Positions 43,801 to 51,855 of a stretch of DNA of 64,000 nucleotides are shown here, piece after piece. Source of the DNA: an uncultured Mailhella sp. (GTDB lineage: Bacteria > Desulfobacterota > Desulfovibrionia > Desulfovibrionales > Desulfovibrionaceae); NCBI RefSeq assembly GCF_944324995.1, contig NZ_CALUYL010000011.1, positions 16,032 to 80,031 of the forward strand, given 5' to 3'. The notes beneath the pieces were generated by a model that was given only the letters and a program-made list of their open reading frames with translations, was not told the origin of the DNA and did not search any database. Numbering within the stretch: position 1 is the first letter of the stretch; each line of letters opens with the position of its first letter. The translations under genes were made by a program, and so were the position numbers.

Positions 43801-44178
43801 ACCGACAAGCACGATCTGAAGGTCAACGGCTCCACCCTGAACTCCGTGGCTTCCGACACGAAGAACATCGTGCAGTTCCCCGTGGGCGTCACCGTGTCCA
43901 AGGACATCGACGTCTCCGGCTGGAACATCAAGCCCCTCGCCGACGTCTCCGTGATTCCCGCCGCCGGCGACAAGAAAAGCACCACCAAGGTGTCCTATGC
44001 AGGCATCGGCGCGCTCGACAGCGTGAACACCCGCATCATGGATTCCACGAGCTTTGCGGGCACCCTCGGCGTGCAGGCCGAAAAGGGCAATCTCGCCCTC
44101 GGCCTCAACTACGGCGTGCAGACCTCCCGCCACGAAACCGATCAGAACGTGAGCCTCGGCATCAGCTGGAAGTTCTAA
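40894..44178 (+). CDS. Large autotransporter (type Va) with beta-helix-like passenger, 1094 aa
   Basis: The start at 40894 is preferred: GGAGG at 40879 and an extended signal peptide of the autotransporter kind (MTTKGALGNLINRYAAV … TFGSLAAAALLLAGIAAPAMA). The longer frame from 40792 lacks a ribosome-binding site. The passenger is Gly/Asn/Ser-rich and repetitive (for example GGAIFNNGAALSITDSSFKN), matching a parallel beta-helix. The last about 280 residues form a 12-strand barrel ending in VSLGISWKF with a terminal Phe. The AT-rich promoter region may make it variably expressed. It probably acts as a surface adhesin or a secreted passenger; no catalytic motif was seen. Confidence 0.87.
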   Translation: MTTKGALGNLINRYAAVLKKCRIINTFGSLAAAALLLAGIAAPAMAVESMFDDFIPADPDFVVSSGADVGPPKTTHNLAEDQTGISWGVASGGDTPPVVYADANNPNAENHGYVWVKSSENGGYAEGMGGKTGTSFTLTNYGSIFVDGTSASATKGMGVNPDGKAVNEGLIAVRKGSAMTDNSGSSSKTLVNKNVISVEDAGGVGIFYRKENITSGEVTNQGDIHARNGGVGVAITSDRNEEAYHNKFFTNSGRIMADENSVAILVYGTDNATVSLEGNSRVDGLISLQGKNNNLMIDGVGSKSAENLYVKGTFGGEISNHSNIIFTDNSQIFLDDSLIIDNTSGVTLANTSLVRGQHAPDSALFLVNNEKTAVNGGMSTRGTASVERMESRDGHVSLKGAVVGDNAFVAQNEGQPVGVVSASLADGRSLDISRSLFSGNSITASAGVSSLGGAAVAVSGSEKSRVSIAHSDFVGNTVSASEGRGGAIFNNGAALSITDSSFKNNHASSNGGAIFNDKGGSLTFNGMNVFSGNTASTAYNDIHNEGSVTVAGGVTKLAGGYTQQGAQSSLRVASGASLIIGMPDSGGVEPASGEALLALGRPLDLGGGSLHVGDSPARSASNVTFGKNSLLVVDGLAAKSGPVLSGSGSIAVDEGSKLYIANARSGESYTVTSGLASDSGDYWKSANLLAGRLIEAEISTDGGVVKVHTQAQDAGRTLPGVIPVNALNAMMSGGLNNTDAESMGIRFLSRAMDNAQFIADDHTATALVNETSRAAVTAGVQNTALRVADAGVDQLTHHLSLSFFGQENNIHKDGVDVWATPMYGNTYTHGMSASGASVRGNYGGLILGADTEVGEILGGKVRAGAAVNGGGGKSQSGGTASSVSNSYNFGGVNLYAGWRLGDFNLISSVGYSIGTHDVSLNMPAAMGMGQARADVDTTAFVADMRAEYRITTPVADFVPHAGVRYTSLNTDKHDLKVNGSTLNSVASDTKNIVQFPVGVTVSKDIDVSGWNIKPLADVSVIPAAGDKKSTTKVSYAGIGALDSVNTRIMDSTSFAGTLGVQAEKGNLALGLNYGVQTSRHETDQNVSLGISWKF

Positions 44179-44310
44179 AACCTCAACGTCGAACCGCGCC
44201 CGGCAAACGCTGACCCCTTATTCAGCAGGAACCGAGCGCCGTTCGGCAAAACGCGCCTATTCAGCAACACTCTGAAACCATTCGGAAAAAGCTGAATATC
44301 CGTTCGGCAA

Positions 44311-44348
44311 AAAAGAAGACCGGGCCTCTCTCCCGGTCTTCTTCTTTT
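44311..44348. terminator. Bidirectional terminator after the autotransporter
   Basis: A 12-bp perfect stem AAGAAGACCGGG / CCCGGTCTTCTT with a 7-nt loop (44313-44343), T-rich on one side and A-rich on the other, 130 bp past the stop. Between them (44179-44310) GTTCGGCAAAA is repeated. The 44350-44670 stretch up to the repeat at 44675 holds no gene. Confidence 0.9.
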
Positions 44349-44674
44349 AATTTGACGCTCTCCGTCGATATTTTTTCATCCGGCGCTGCCTTTCGGCGCG
44401 ACTCTCCGGCTCTTCCCACTGACGCTTCCCTCGGGCGCTTCCCTCGGGCGCTTTCCATCCGGCACGCCTGCACAAAAACGCCTGAGCCCTGTGCCCAACC
44501 GCCTGAGTTCCGAGACTTCCGTCCTGATCCCCGGCAGACCGTCCCACGCTCTCCAGACCTTTCCGCGCAAGATCTCCCCTGTTTTCCACAAACAAGAGCC
44601 ATCAGCGCACCTGACCAGGCAACGCCATCGCCCTCCCCCATCCGCGGACGGGCGCGACAGCGCACGTCCGCAAA

Positions 44675-44745
44675 CATGGGGGCGCGGGGGAGATTATCTC
44701 CCCCGCTGCCTTTTCTGCCTTTCCTGCCTTTTCTGCCTTTCCTCT
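44675..44745. repeat. Palindromic intergenic element, copy 2
   Basis: Palindrome GGGGGAGATTATCTCCCCC (core near 44686-44704) followed by repeats of CTGCCTTTT/CTGCCTTTC. It sits just past the nadD stop, as other copies sit next to gene ends. Confidence 0.7.
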
Positions 44746-44746
44746 C

Positions 44747-45436
44747 TCACCGCACGCGGGCGGTGGCCCAGCAGGCGGAGACTTCGGCGGCGCGGGCGTT
44801 GAGGGCGCGAAGTTCGGCTTCGGGGAGGAGACCGGCGAGGCTGCGGCCGGCGCGCCAGCGGGCGCGGATGAAGGTTGAGCTGATATCGAGTCTGGGCACG
44901 GGGAGAAAGGTGCAGCATCCGCCGCCCGTGAGGGGCACGGTTTCGCGGCCCAGGGGCACGTCGCTGTCGTCGGGGAGGCTGCCGGGCCAGAAGGTTCGGA
45001 TGCTTTCATGGAACACGCTTCCGTCGTCGCCGTTGCGCGGCACCATGACAAGGTGCGCGAAGTGCGGGAGTTCCAGGCCGTGCTTCCAGGTGTCGAGCGC
45101 GGCGAAGGATTCCGCCCCCATCATGAAATAGGGCAGCTCTTCGCCTTCGTGGCGTCGGGCCCATTCGCGGAGCGTGCGCCAGGTGTACGAAGGGCCCTCG
45201 AGTTCGCCTTCCAGAGTTTCCACGCCGAGAAACGGAATGTCGCGGACCGCGGCGCGCAGAAGTTCCACCCGAATGTCAAAGGGCAGCAGTCCGGCGCTTT
45301 CCTTGTGCGGAGGCGTGGCGCAGGGCATGAGCAGCACGCGCTCAAGGCCCAGCGCTTCCGCCACTTCTATGGCGTGGCGCACATGTCCGTTGTGAACAGG
45401 GTTGAACGTGCCGCCGAGTATGCCCGTAGCGCCCAT
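44747..45436 (-). CDS. nadD: Nicotinate-nucleotide adenylyltransferase
   Basis: 229 residues. The nucleotidyltransferase motif is GGTFNPVHNGHVRHA at the N-terminus and the C-terminal motif is DISSTFIRAR. MPCATPPHK is also typical of NadD. It is 4 bp from proA and transcribed with it. Converts NaMN to NaAD in NAD biosynthesis. The C-terminus is longer than in many homologues. Confidence 0.9.
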   Translation of the reverse strand: MGATGILGGTFNPVHNGHVRHAIEVAEALGLERVLLMPCATPPHKESAGLLPFDIRVELLRAAVRDIPFLGVETLEGELEGPSYTWRTLREWARRHEGEELPYFMMGAESFAALDTWKHGLELPHFAHLVMVPRNGDDGSVFHESIRTFWPGSLPDDSDVPLGRETVPLTGGGCCTFLPVPRLDISSTFIRARWRAGRSLAGLLPEAELRALNARAAEVSACWATARVR

Positions 45437-45440
45437 GAAG

Positions 45441-46709
45441 CTATTTCCTCACCTGCCCCTGACCGAACACCACGAACTTGGTGGTGGTGAGTTCCTTCAC
45501 GCCCATGGGGCCGTAGGCGTGGAGCTTCGACGTGCTGATGCCTATTTCCGCGCCGAGGCCGAGCTGTCCGCCGTCGTTGAAGCGGCTGGACGCGTTCACC
45601 GCCACCATGGAGGCGTCGGCTTCGCGCAGGAAACGCATGGCGTTCAGGTGATTCGTAGTGCAGATGATCTCCGTGTGATTGGAGCCGTAGGCCGCAATGT
45701 GGGCCAGCGCTTCATCCATGTTGCGCACCACGCGCACCGCAAGAATGAGATCGTGAAACTCGCATCCGAAGTCGTCGGGAGCGGCGGGAACGGCCGAAGG
45801 CCCGAGCAGCGGCAGCGAAGAGGCGTCGGCACGGAAGCTCACCCCCGCGCCGCCGAGCTTTTCCGCCACCATGGGCAGGAACGCGTCGGCCACGGCCTCA
45901 TGCACCAGCAGACATTCCAGCGCGTTGCACACGCCCGGACGCTGCACCTTGCCGTTGTACACGATGTCGAGCGCCTGCGGCAGATCGGCGCTCTCGTCGA
46001 TGAAGGCATGGCACACGCCCTTGTAGTGCTTGAGCACGGGCATGGTGGCCTGACTCGTCACCGCGCGCACCAGCGATTCGCCGCCGCGCGGAATGAGCAC
46101 ATCGACAAATTCGTCAAGACGGCACAGCTCGGAAACCGCGTCGTGCGACGTGATGTCGATGAACTGCACCGCGTCGCCGGGAAGATCCGCCGAGCTCAGC
46201 GCCTCGTGCAGCACCGACGCCAGCGCCACGTTGGAATGAAGAGCCTCGGAACCGCCGCGCAATATCACCGCATTGCCCGCCTTGAGGCAGAGAATGGAAG
46301 CGTCCACCGTCACGTTGGGCCGGGCCTCGTACACCATGGCCACCACCCCGAGCGGCACGCGCATGCGCCCCACCAGCAGCCCGTTGGGCCGCTGCCACTG
46401 GGAATCCATGGCCCCCACGGGATCCGGCAGCGACGCCACATAGCGGCACGCCCCGGCCATGTCGGCCAGAATGGCGGGCGTCAGACGCAGCCTGTCCATG
46501 CGCGGCGCATCCAGCCCCGCAAGCCGGGCCGCTTCAAGATCCCTGCCGTTGGCCGCCAGAAGCTCCCCTTCCCGCTCCTCCAGCAGCGAGGCCAGCGTCT
46601 CCAGAAAACGCACCTTCGACGCAGAACTCGCCGCCGCCATCCGGCGGGAGGCTTCCTTCGCCTTTCTGCCGGCAAGACGCACGGCTTCACGGATGTCTCT
46701 TTCTTCCAT
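45441..46709 (-). CDS. proA: Gamma-glutamyl phosphate reductase (ProA)
   Basis: 422 residues, the usual ProA length. The start at 46709 (MEERDIREAVRLAGRKAKEAS) has AAGGAGT; a longer frame lacks one. Key motifs are VYEARPNVTVDA, a catalytic Cys region (RPGVCNALECLLVH), GGSEALHSN, and the C-terminal GLGAEIGISTSKLHAYGPMG. Reduces gamma-glutamyl phosphate to glutamate semialdehyde for proline synthesis. Confidence 0.92.
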   Translation of the reverse strand: MEERDIREAVRLAGRKAKEASRRMAAASSASKVRFLETLASLLEEREGELLAANGRDLEAARLAGLDAPRMDRLRLTPAILADMAGACRYVASLPDPVGAMDSQWQRPNGLLVGRMRVPLGVVAMVYEARPNVTVDASILCLKAGNAVILRGGSEALHSNVALASVLHEALSSADLPGDAVQFIDITSHDAVSELCRLDEFVDVLIPRGGESLVRAVTSQATMPVLKHYKGVCHAFIDESADLPQALDIVYNGKVQRPGVCNALECLLVHEAVADAFLPMVAEKLGGAGVSFRADASSLPLLGPSAVPAAPDDFGCEFHDLILAVRVVRNMDEALAHIAAYGSNHTEIICTTNHLNAMRFLREADASMVAVNASSRFNDGGQLGLGAEIGISTSKLHAYGPMGVKELTTTKFVVFGQGQVRK

Positions 46710-46805
46710 TGCCAACTCCTTAGAAAAACATGCGCCAAGCATACGGTCCCCCGCCCCCCGAGTCAAAGACAATTTCGGCAATTGAGAGGAAGGGAACCAG
46801 ATCGG

Positions 46806-46895
46806 AGCACCGGGGCGCTGCCCCGGAAAGGCAGAAAAGGCAGGAAAGGCATGCGGGGGAAATAATTCCCCCCGCGCCCCCCTGTTTCCGCCTCA
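46806..46895. repeat. Palindromic intergenic element, copy 3
   Basis: Combines CACCGGGGCGCTGCCCCGG, GGCAGAAAAGGCAGGAAAGG repeats and GCGGGGGAAATAATTCCCCCC in one element, then GCGCCCCCCTGTTTC. It carries all modules seen separately in copies 1, 2, 4 and 5. Confidence 0.75.
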
Positions 46896-46959
46896 GGCTT
46901 CGCCCTCGGCGGGGCGGGAGCGTGCAGGCAAAGCGCGTTGCCGAAAACAGGCGGGAGCT

Positions 46960-47525
46960 TGGAAAGACTGGGACTGCGAGGGGGTGGTGTGCCTGGCGGG
47001 CGCTGTTCGGTCTGCGGACTCAGTGCAGGTGTGCGCTGCTGCGCCCACCTGCGGTGGCCGACTCCTGTCCGACAAAAAGTCGGACAGTCGTGTCAAAGGA
47101 GAGGATTTCCAGATGTTTTTTGGGAGAACATCGAGGACAGTTTCGTAAATGCAGACCAGAAAGTATTCTCTCCCCCCTCAGCCCCGGCGATATGGGGAGT
47201 CTGCCAGATATGTTGGAGGGAACACCAAAGTCAGGGCCACAGGTAAATCGGAAGTCGTTTTTTCAACGCTCGGGGGAACGCGGGCAACATGGAATTTCCA
47301 AATATTTTTGGGAGGAAGAAACATCTAAGGCTGACAATGCAGACCGAAAAGCGTTCTCTCAACGCTCTGGGGCCCGCGACCTGCCTTCAGGCGGTCGCGC
47401 CGACGGCAGGCAAGTAGCCGGAATTCACTTCCGGCGTTAAACGCAGCCGCCGTCGTGCAAGTTCCGCAGACCGTACAGTGTGTCCTGCGCAAACGGGCCT
47501 GCGTACTCTCCGAACGCTGTTCTTT
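46960..47525. repeat. Mosaic intergenic repeat, copy 1 (46.7-47.9 kb gap)
   Basis: This 1.2-kb gap holds no gene. A block at about 46960-47105 (GGACTGCGAGGGGG, GCGCTGTTCGGTCTGCGGAC, CACCTGCGGTGGCCGACTCC, GTCGGACAGTCGTG) matches the reverse complement of about 60040-60180. A second block at about 47355-47520 (CTCTCAACGC, GCAGCCGCCGTCGTGCAAG, GCGCAAACGGGCCTGCGT) matches the reverse complement of 60180-60350, but the order of the two blocks is swapped. Within the copy, GGRATTTCCARAT plus TTTTTGGGAG occurs twice (47107 and 47290). The rest of the gap (47525-47800) is unremarkable. Confidence 0.65.
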
Positions 47526-47833
47526 AATTAAAGGATGCATCGGAGGAGGAAGAGGTGCCGCTCAGAAGATGAATGCCGCGAGAGAAAACGCGGCCCGGAA
47601 GAGGCATGTGAAGAAACGATGGAAGACGCTCCCGCCCCGACGCATCAAAAAAGCCCTTTCCGACTTCGTCGAACCCGTTCTGCGCGAGGCGACACAGGCA
47701 AGTTCCTCCCCCGGAAGCTGCGCGCAACCCGCCCGCACAGGAGCCTGACCGCAGCTCGGCCGCCGCCGCTCTGACGAAATCCGCAAATCCCTTATGGACA
47801 TCAGAAAAACCGCGCCGTTTCTGCGTCTGTGTT

Positions 47834-47847
47834 TGACATTTATGTCA
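47834..47847. promoter_or_regulatory. Dyad operator-like site upstream of the yfgM-like gene
   Basis: Sequence TGACATTTATGTCA is a dyad with 6-bp arms and a 2-nt spacer, about 80 bp upstream of the start at 47930, and includes a TTGACA -35-like hexamer. A -10 in the next 20 bp is weak. It resembles the size of CRP/FNR-family operators but no regulator can be named. Confidence 0.4.
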
Positions 47848-47929
47848 GTCTCTACTAGCGTGCTTCCATGCGCCGGAAAGTCATCCGGCCTTTCCTTTTG
47901 TCCTCTTCTCCCCATTCAAGGAGTCATAC

Positions 47930-48661
47930 ATGGCACAGCGTCCCACCATTCAGAAACCTACGCCTCTGTCCCAGCCCGCCTTCCGCAAGGGCGCCGATCC
48001 CGTCATGGGCGGCGTGAACCTTCCCAATTTCAGCGCCGAAATGCAGGCCGAAGTCAGCCCCGAAGCCGCTCCCCTCTGGAACTTCGTGCTCACTCACGCC
48101 CGCAAAATCGCCGCCGGCGTGGTGGTCGTGGTGCTCATCATTCTCGGCGTGGCCGGCTGGCAGTGGTATCGCGAAGAACAGGTGAAGGACGCCCGTCAGG
48201 CCCTCGGCCGCGTCATTTCCATTCAGGATCCGGCGCGCCGCGTCGCCGCTCTCGAAACCTTCCTCAAGGACGCGCCTTCCGCCGTGCGCGCCGCCGCCGA
48301 TCTCGAACTCGCCGCCTCCGCCGTGCAGACCGGCGACTGGGACAAGGCCGCTTCCGCCTACGCCCGCGTGGCCGAAGCCGACGGCGACACCCCTCTCGCC
48401 TTTGCCGCCCGCCTCAACTACGCTCAGGTGCTCATGCACAAGGGCGATTTTGCCGCCGCCCGCGATGAATTCAAGAAACTCGCCGCTTCCGCTCCCTCCG
48501 ACGCCGTGCCCGTGATCCGCCAGCAGGAAGCCGAAGCCGCCGTCGCCGCCGGCGACAAGGCCGGAGCCGTGGCCGCCTACGAAGCCGCCGTCGCCGCCCT
48601 GCCCCCCACCGATCAGGAGTCTGCCGCGTTCTTCCGTTCCCGCATTGCTTCTCTCAAATAA
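47930..48661 (+). CDS. YfgM/TPR-like inner-membrane protein, 243 aa
   Basis: Has a cytoplasmic N-terminus of about 57 residues, one membrane helix (about 58-80, KIAAGVVVVVLIILGVAGWQW) and a periplasmic helical-repeat domain rich in Ala. The layout matches YfgM and tetratricopeptide-like ancillary proteins of SecYEG. The start at 47930 has AAGGAGT. It lies 27 bp before the NtrC-type regulator and may be cotranscribed. It may assist translocation or periplasmic folding. Confidence 0.72.
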   Translation: MAQRPTIQKPTPLSQPAFRKGADPVMGGVNLPNFSAEMQAEVSPEAAPLWNFVLTHARKIAAGVVVVVLIILGVAGWQWYREEQVKDARQALGRVISIQDPARRVAALETFLKDAPSAVRAAADLELAASAVQTGDWDKAASAYARVAEADGDTPLAFAARLNYAQVLMHKGDFAAARDEFKKLAASAPSDAVPVIRQQEAEAAVAAGDKAGAVAAYEAAVAALPPTDQESAAFFRSRIASLK

Positions 48662-48688
48662 CGCCGTTCCGACTGTCGGAGTGCTTTC

Positions 48689-50275
48689 ATGCTGCATCAT
48701 TCCAATAACGCTGCCAATCAGGATGTCAGCCCCTGGCTGGAAACCCTGCGCCTCATGGCCAGCGAAATGGGCCCCAAACGCCCCTTCCAGACCAGTCTGA
48801 CCTCGCTGCTGCGCAAGCTTTCCGAACGTCACGGTTTTCTGCGTCCGCACCTCGTGCTCTTCGATCCCGAAACCGGCATGCTGCGCCTCAGCCTCGCCGA
48901 TACCCAGCCCAGAGCCAATCACGCCAACTACGCGCCCGGGGTGGGCGTCACCGGACAGGTCTTTGCCACCGGTCGCTCCGTGATCGTGGAAAAACTCAAG
49001 GGCGATTCCCTCTTCCTCAGCCTGCTCTTCGAGCGCACCGACGAGGAAATGGAACGCCTCTCCTTCATTTCCGTGCCCATCCTTGCGCCTGCGGGCGACG
49101 GTCCGCTTTCGGCGCGCGAGGTCATCGGCACCCTCAACGCCGACACCGAATTCATCTCCCGCGAAGATCTCGAAAAACGCCGCGTCTTCATGGAAGTGGT
49201 GGCCGCGCTCATTGCCAACGAAGCCGCCTACCTGCAGGAAGAACTCAGCCGTCAGCGCCGCCTTCCCGGACGCATCGCCAACGATCTCGCCAGCGAAGAC
49301 GCCCGTTCCGATTCCGCGTTCATCGCGCAGTCGAAGGTCATGCGCAACATTCTGGAACAGGCCGCCCACATCGCGCCGGGACGCGCGCCCGTGCTGCTGT
49401 GCGGCGAGCCCGGCGTGGGCAAGGAACGTCTTGCCACGCGCATTCACGCCTTCAGTCCGCGCAGCGACGTGCCGCTTGTCGTGTGCCACTGCGCGGCCCT
49501 TCCGCCGGAACGGCTTCAGATTGAGCTGTGCGGCTATCAGAAGGGAGCGTTTCTTGGGGCCATGCAGACACAGAAAGGTCTCTTTGAACAGGCCAACACG
49601 GGCACCATCTTCCTCGACGCCGTGGAAGCCCTCACGCCCGCCGCGCAGGAAAGTCTGCTGCGGCTGCTCAAGGAGCACACCGTGCTGCGTCAGGGCGGCG
49701 AAGATCCCGTGCCCGTGGACGTGCGCGTCATTGCGGCCACGAGCGCCCAGCTCGACACGCTGGTGGAACAGGGACGCTTTTCCGCAGAACTGTACGCCCG
49801 GCTCAACATGTGCTCGCTGCACATTCCGCCGCTGCGCGAGCGCCGCGAAGACATCGTGCCGCTGGTGGAGCATCTGCTGCTGCGCAACGCCGACTATCAC
49901 ACGGAAAAAATCAAGCGCATTTCCTATCCGGCGCTGGAACTGCTCACCCGGTACTTCTGGCCGGGCAACGTTTCGGAGCTCACGAGCTGCCTTCAGCGCG
50001 CGGCCCAGTACTGCGAAGACGGCGTGATCCGCGCCGGCGACCTGCCGCCCTCGCTCCAGACCGCCGAAAGCACGGCCACCGAAGCCGGACTCTCCCTCGG
50101 CGACGCCGTGACGCGCTTTGAAAAGGAACTGCTTGTGGACGCGCTCATCAAGGCCGGAGGCAACATGCTGAAGGCGGCGCGCGACCTCAAGTCGAGCTAC
50201 CGCATCGTGAACTACAAGGTGAAGAAATACGGCATTGATCCGCACCAGTTCGTCTATCGCAACAAGAACATGTAG
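48689..50275 (+). CDS. Degenerate NtrC/NifA-type regulator with GAF-like N-terminus, 528 aa
   Basis: A GAF-like domain (about 20-185) is followed by an AAA+ domain (about 210-455) and a C-terminal Fis-type helix-turn-helix (about 482-516, ALIKAGGNMLKAARDL, YKVKKYGID). Walker A GEPGVGKE at 239-246 is intact. The sigma54-contact loop reads GAFLGA (286-291) instead of GAFTGA. Walker B reads FLDA (308-311) rather than FLDE, and the sensor-II region has GNVSEL (426-431) where GNVREL is usual. The family normally hydrolyses ATP to open sigma54 promoters. These three changes suggest loss of ATP hydrolysis and sigma54 activation, with DNA binding possibly retained. It lies 27 bp after the TPR gene. 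Confidence 0.85.
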   Translation: MLHHSNNAANQDVSPWLETLRLMASEMGPKRPFQTSLTSLLRKLSERHGFLRPHLVLFDPETGMLRLSLADTQPRANHANYAPGVGVTGQVFATGRSVIVEKLKGDSLFLSLLFERTDEEMERLSFISVPILAPAGDGPLSAREVIGTLNADTEFISREDLEKRRVFMEVVAALIANEAAYLQEELSRQRRLPGRIANDLASEDARSDSAFIAQSKVMRNILEQAAHIAPGRAPVLLCGEPGVGKERLATRIHAFSPRSDVPLVVCHCAALPPERLQIELCGYQKGAFLGAMQTQKGLFEQANTGTIFLDAVEALTPAAQESLLRLLKEHTVLRQGGEDPVPVDVRVIAATSAQLDTLVEQGRFSAELYARLNMCSLHIPPLRERREDIVPLVEHLLLRNADYHTEKIKRISYPALELLTRYFWPGNVSELTSCLQRAAQYCEDGVIRAGDLPPSLQTAESTATEAGLSLGDAVTRFEKELLVDALIKAGGNMLKAARDLKSSYRIVNYKVKKYGIDPHQFVYRNKNM

Positions 50276-50291
50276 CGGATGAAAAAACATG

Positions 50292-50328
50292 AATCCCTCC
50301 CCGGTATCCGGCGGAGGGATTTTTTTTG
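50292..50328 (+). terminator. Terminator after the NtrC-type regulator
   Basis: Stem AATCCCTCC / GGAGGGATT (50292-50300 / 50313-50321) with an inner CCGG hairpin and eight T, 17 bp past the stop. Confidence 0.9.
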
Positions 50329-50344
50329 AGAAAAAACGCGGCCG

Positions 50345-50940
50345 CAGAAACGCAGCCGGAGGACTTTTTGCGGCGCGGTGCAAACCGGGATGAAGTTTAT
50401 CGCAACGCAGAGCCGCGGCGACGGGAACACTCCGCAGCGCGGCGGAAACGGCGGAGGGATTTTTTGCTGAACACGGCAGCCGGAGGACTTTTTCCCGCGC
50501 ATCGCCGCCGAACGACGTTTTCCCCCAACGCCGCGGAGGGAGGATTCCTGCGGCACGGACTGCCGGAGCTTTTTGAGCGCCGACAGCAAAGAGATTTCGT
50601 GTCGCGTCTGCCGAAGTGGTTGTGCCCTGCCACGGCGGGAATTTTTGCCCGACACCGGGGAAGGCGTCTTTTCACGGCGCAACGCAGAATCGGAGAGATT
50701 CTTTACCGCGCGCCCCGTTGAAGAACGTGCTTTTCTGAAGCAGCGGGAGGCTGCCTTGCGTGATGCCGCGCAGCCGCCTATGAAAAATTTTTGCCGCGCG
50801 TCGCAAACCGGGATGAAGTTTATCGCAACGCAGGGCAGCGGCCGCGGGAATTTTTTGCGGCGCGGCGGAAACGGCGAAGAGAATTTTTTATTTTAATGGG
50901 CAAGGCAGCCGGAGGACTTTTTGCCGCGCATCACCTCCGA
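50345..50940. repeat. Iterated G-rich/T5 repeat region
   Basis: About 600 bp of degenerate repeats. About a dozen copies of a motif resembling GCCGGAGGACTTTTTGC occur at 20-90 bp spacing (near 50355, 50448, 50475, 50562, 50632, 50690, 50780, 50848, 50875 and 50908), often followed by GCGCG. A 31-bp segment starting GCAAACCGGGATGAAG occurs twice (about 50379 and 50808). No gene: frames on both strands repeat the same peptides. The motif looks like the terminator at 50292 multiplied. 50941-51466 is plain GC-rich sequence with nothing recognised. Confidence 0.6.
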
Positions 50941-51466
50941 ACGGCGTTTTCCCCGGTCAGTACACAAACGCCCGAGCCCTCAAAAGAAAGGGCGATACCG
51001 GTCAGCCGTGTCTCTGCACGCCTTACGCCGCTGACTCGCAGCATGCCGCGGCGCAGAGCCTGCGCGTCAAAAAGCCTGTGCATCATCTGTGCTCTCGGAA
51101 GCCGACCGCAGCGGAGCTTCCGTCGCAACGGCATCCGCCCGACGCTCCGCTCCATGCCGGAGTTCTGTCCCGCACGACTCCATCGCTGACCTGTGCCGCA
51201 TCCGAGTCCATCCCCGCAGAAAATCCACGTCGCCCGGCGCGGCGACGGCACCAGCGCTGCACGGCGTCCGTGCCCGGCACTCTGCCGCTCCGGGGAAAAA
51301 CTGGCGCGGCTTCGCCCGGCGCAGCGCAAGGCGTCCGCCAAGCCCGCCGAATCCCGGCGTGCCTTCTCTGAACGAGGAGGCGTTGCGCTCCCGACCAAGG
51401 CCCGCGAAGGCATCCGCAAGCGTCACCTGCCCTGCCGAACCGTAAGCACAGAGCACTCCGCGCAGG

Positions 51467-51694
51467 CTACTGGAGCAGCGACAGCACTTCCATGCGGCGC
51501 ACCGCGGCGGCGGGCGCAGCGCGGCGACGGGGAGAACGGCGAACGGCCAGGGGCGTGTTCTCCAGCGCTTCGGCCTGCTCGGCCAGGGCTTCGAGATTGC
51601 TGCAGGCCAGGGCCACCAGCGAGGGACTGAAAGTTTCGACATTCAGAGAACCAAGGAAGGAACGCACGCTGCGGATATCGTCACTCATGGCCAT
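51467..51694 (-). CDS. Small protein divergent from the S24 repressor, 75 aa
   Basis: Starts MAMSDDIRSVRSFLGSLN with AAGGAGA 7 nt upstream. Its N-terminal part is a helical sequence, followed by a basic Arg/Pro/Ala tail (RRSPRRRAAPAAAVRR). No family was recognised. The 160-bp AT-rich gap to 51856 could carry operators for both genes. It might be a regulated partner of the repressor. Confidence 0.6.
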   Translation of the reverse strand: MAMSDDIRSVRSFLGSLNVETFSPSLVALACSNLEALAEQAEALENTPLAVRRSPRRRAAPAAAVRRMEVLSLLQ

Positions 51695-51819
51695 AGGAAG
51701 GTCTCCTTGAAAAATCTCATTGATTTTTTGTGGTGAACACGACTCTCTTTTGCCAGTTTTATTTATTTTGTCAACTAAAAATTTACATTTTGAACTTTTT
51801 GCATTTTTTCAACTTTCAA

Positions 51820-51848
51820 TTGACTTTTTTGTTCTCTTCCTTTAAATA
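51820..51848 (+). promoter_or_regulatory. Promoter of the S24 repressor, implying a leaderless mRNA
   Basis: -35 TTGACT (51820-51825), 17-bp spacer, -10 TAAATA (51843-51848). The start codon at 51856 lies 8 bp past the -10 and no Shine-Dalgarno site precedes it, so transcription would begin at or next to the A of ATG, as for lambda cI. Repeated TTCAA/TTGAA sequences upstream (51770-51820) may be operators. Confidence 0.6.
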
Positions 51849-51855
51849 TTGATTC

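Noticed and set aside
50254..50721. Overlapping reading frames in the iterated repeat region
   Set aside because: The frames on both strands repeat the same short peptides, so they reflect the DNA repeat and not a protein.
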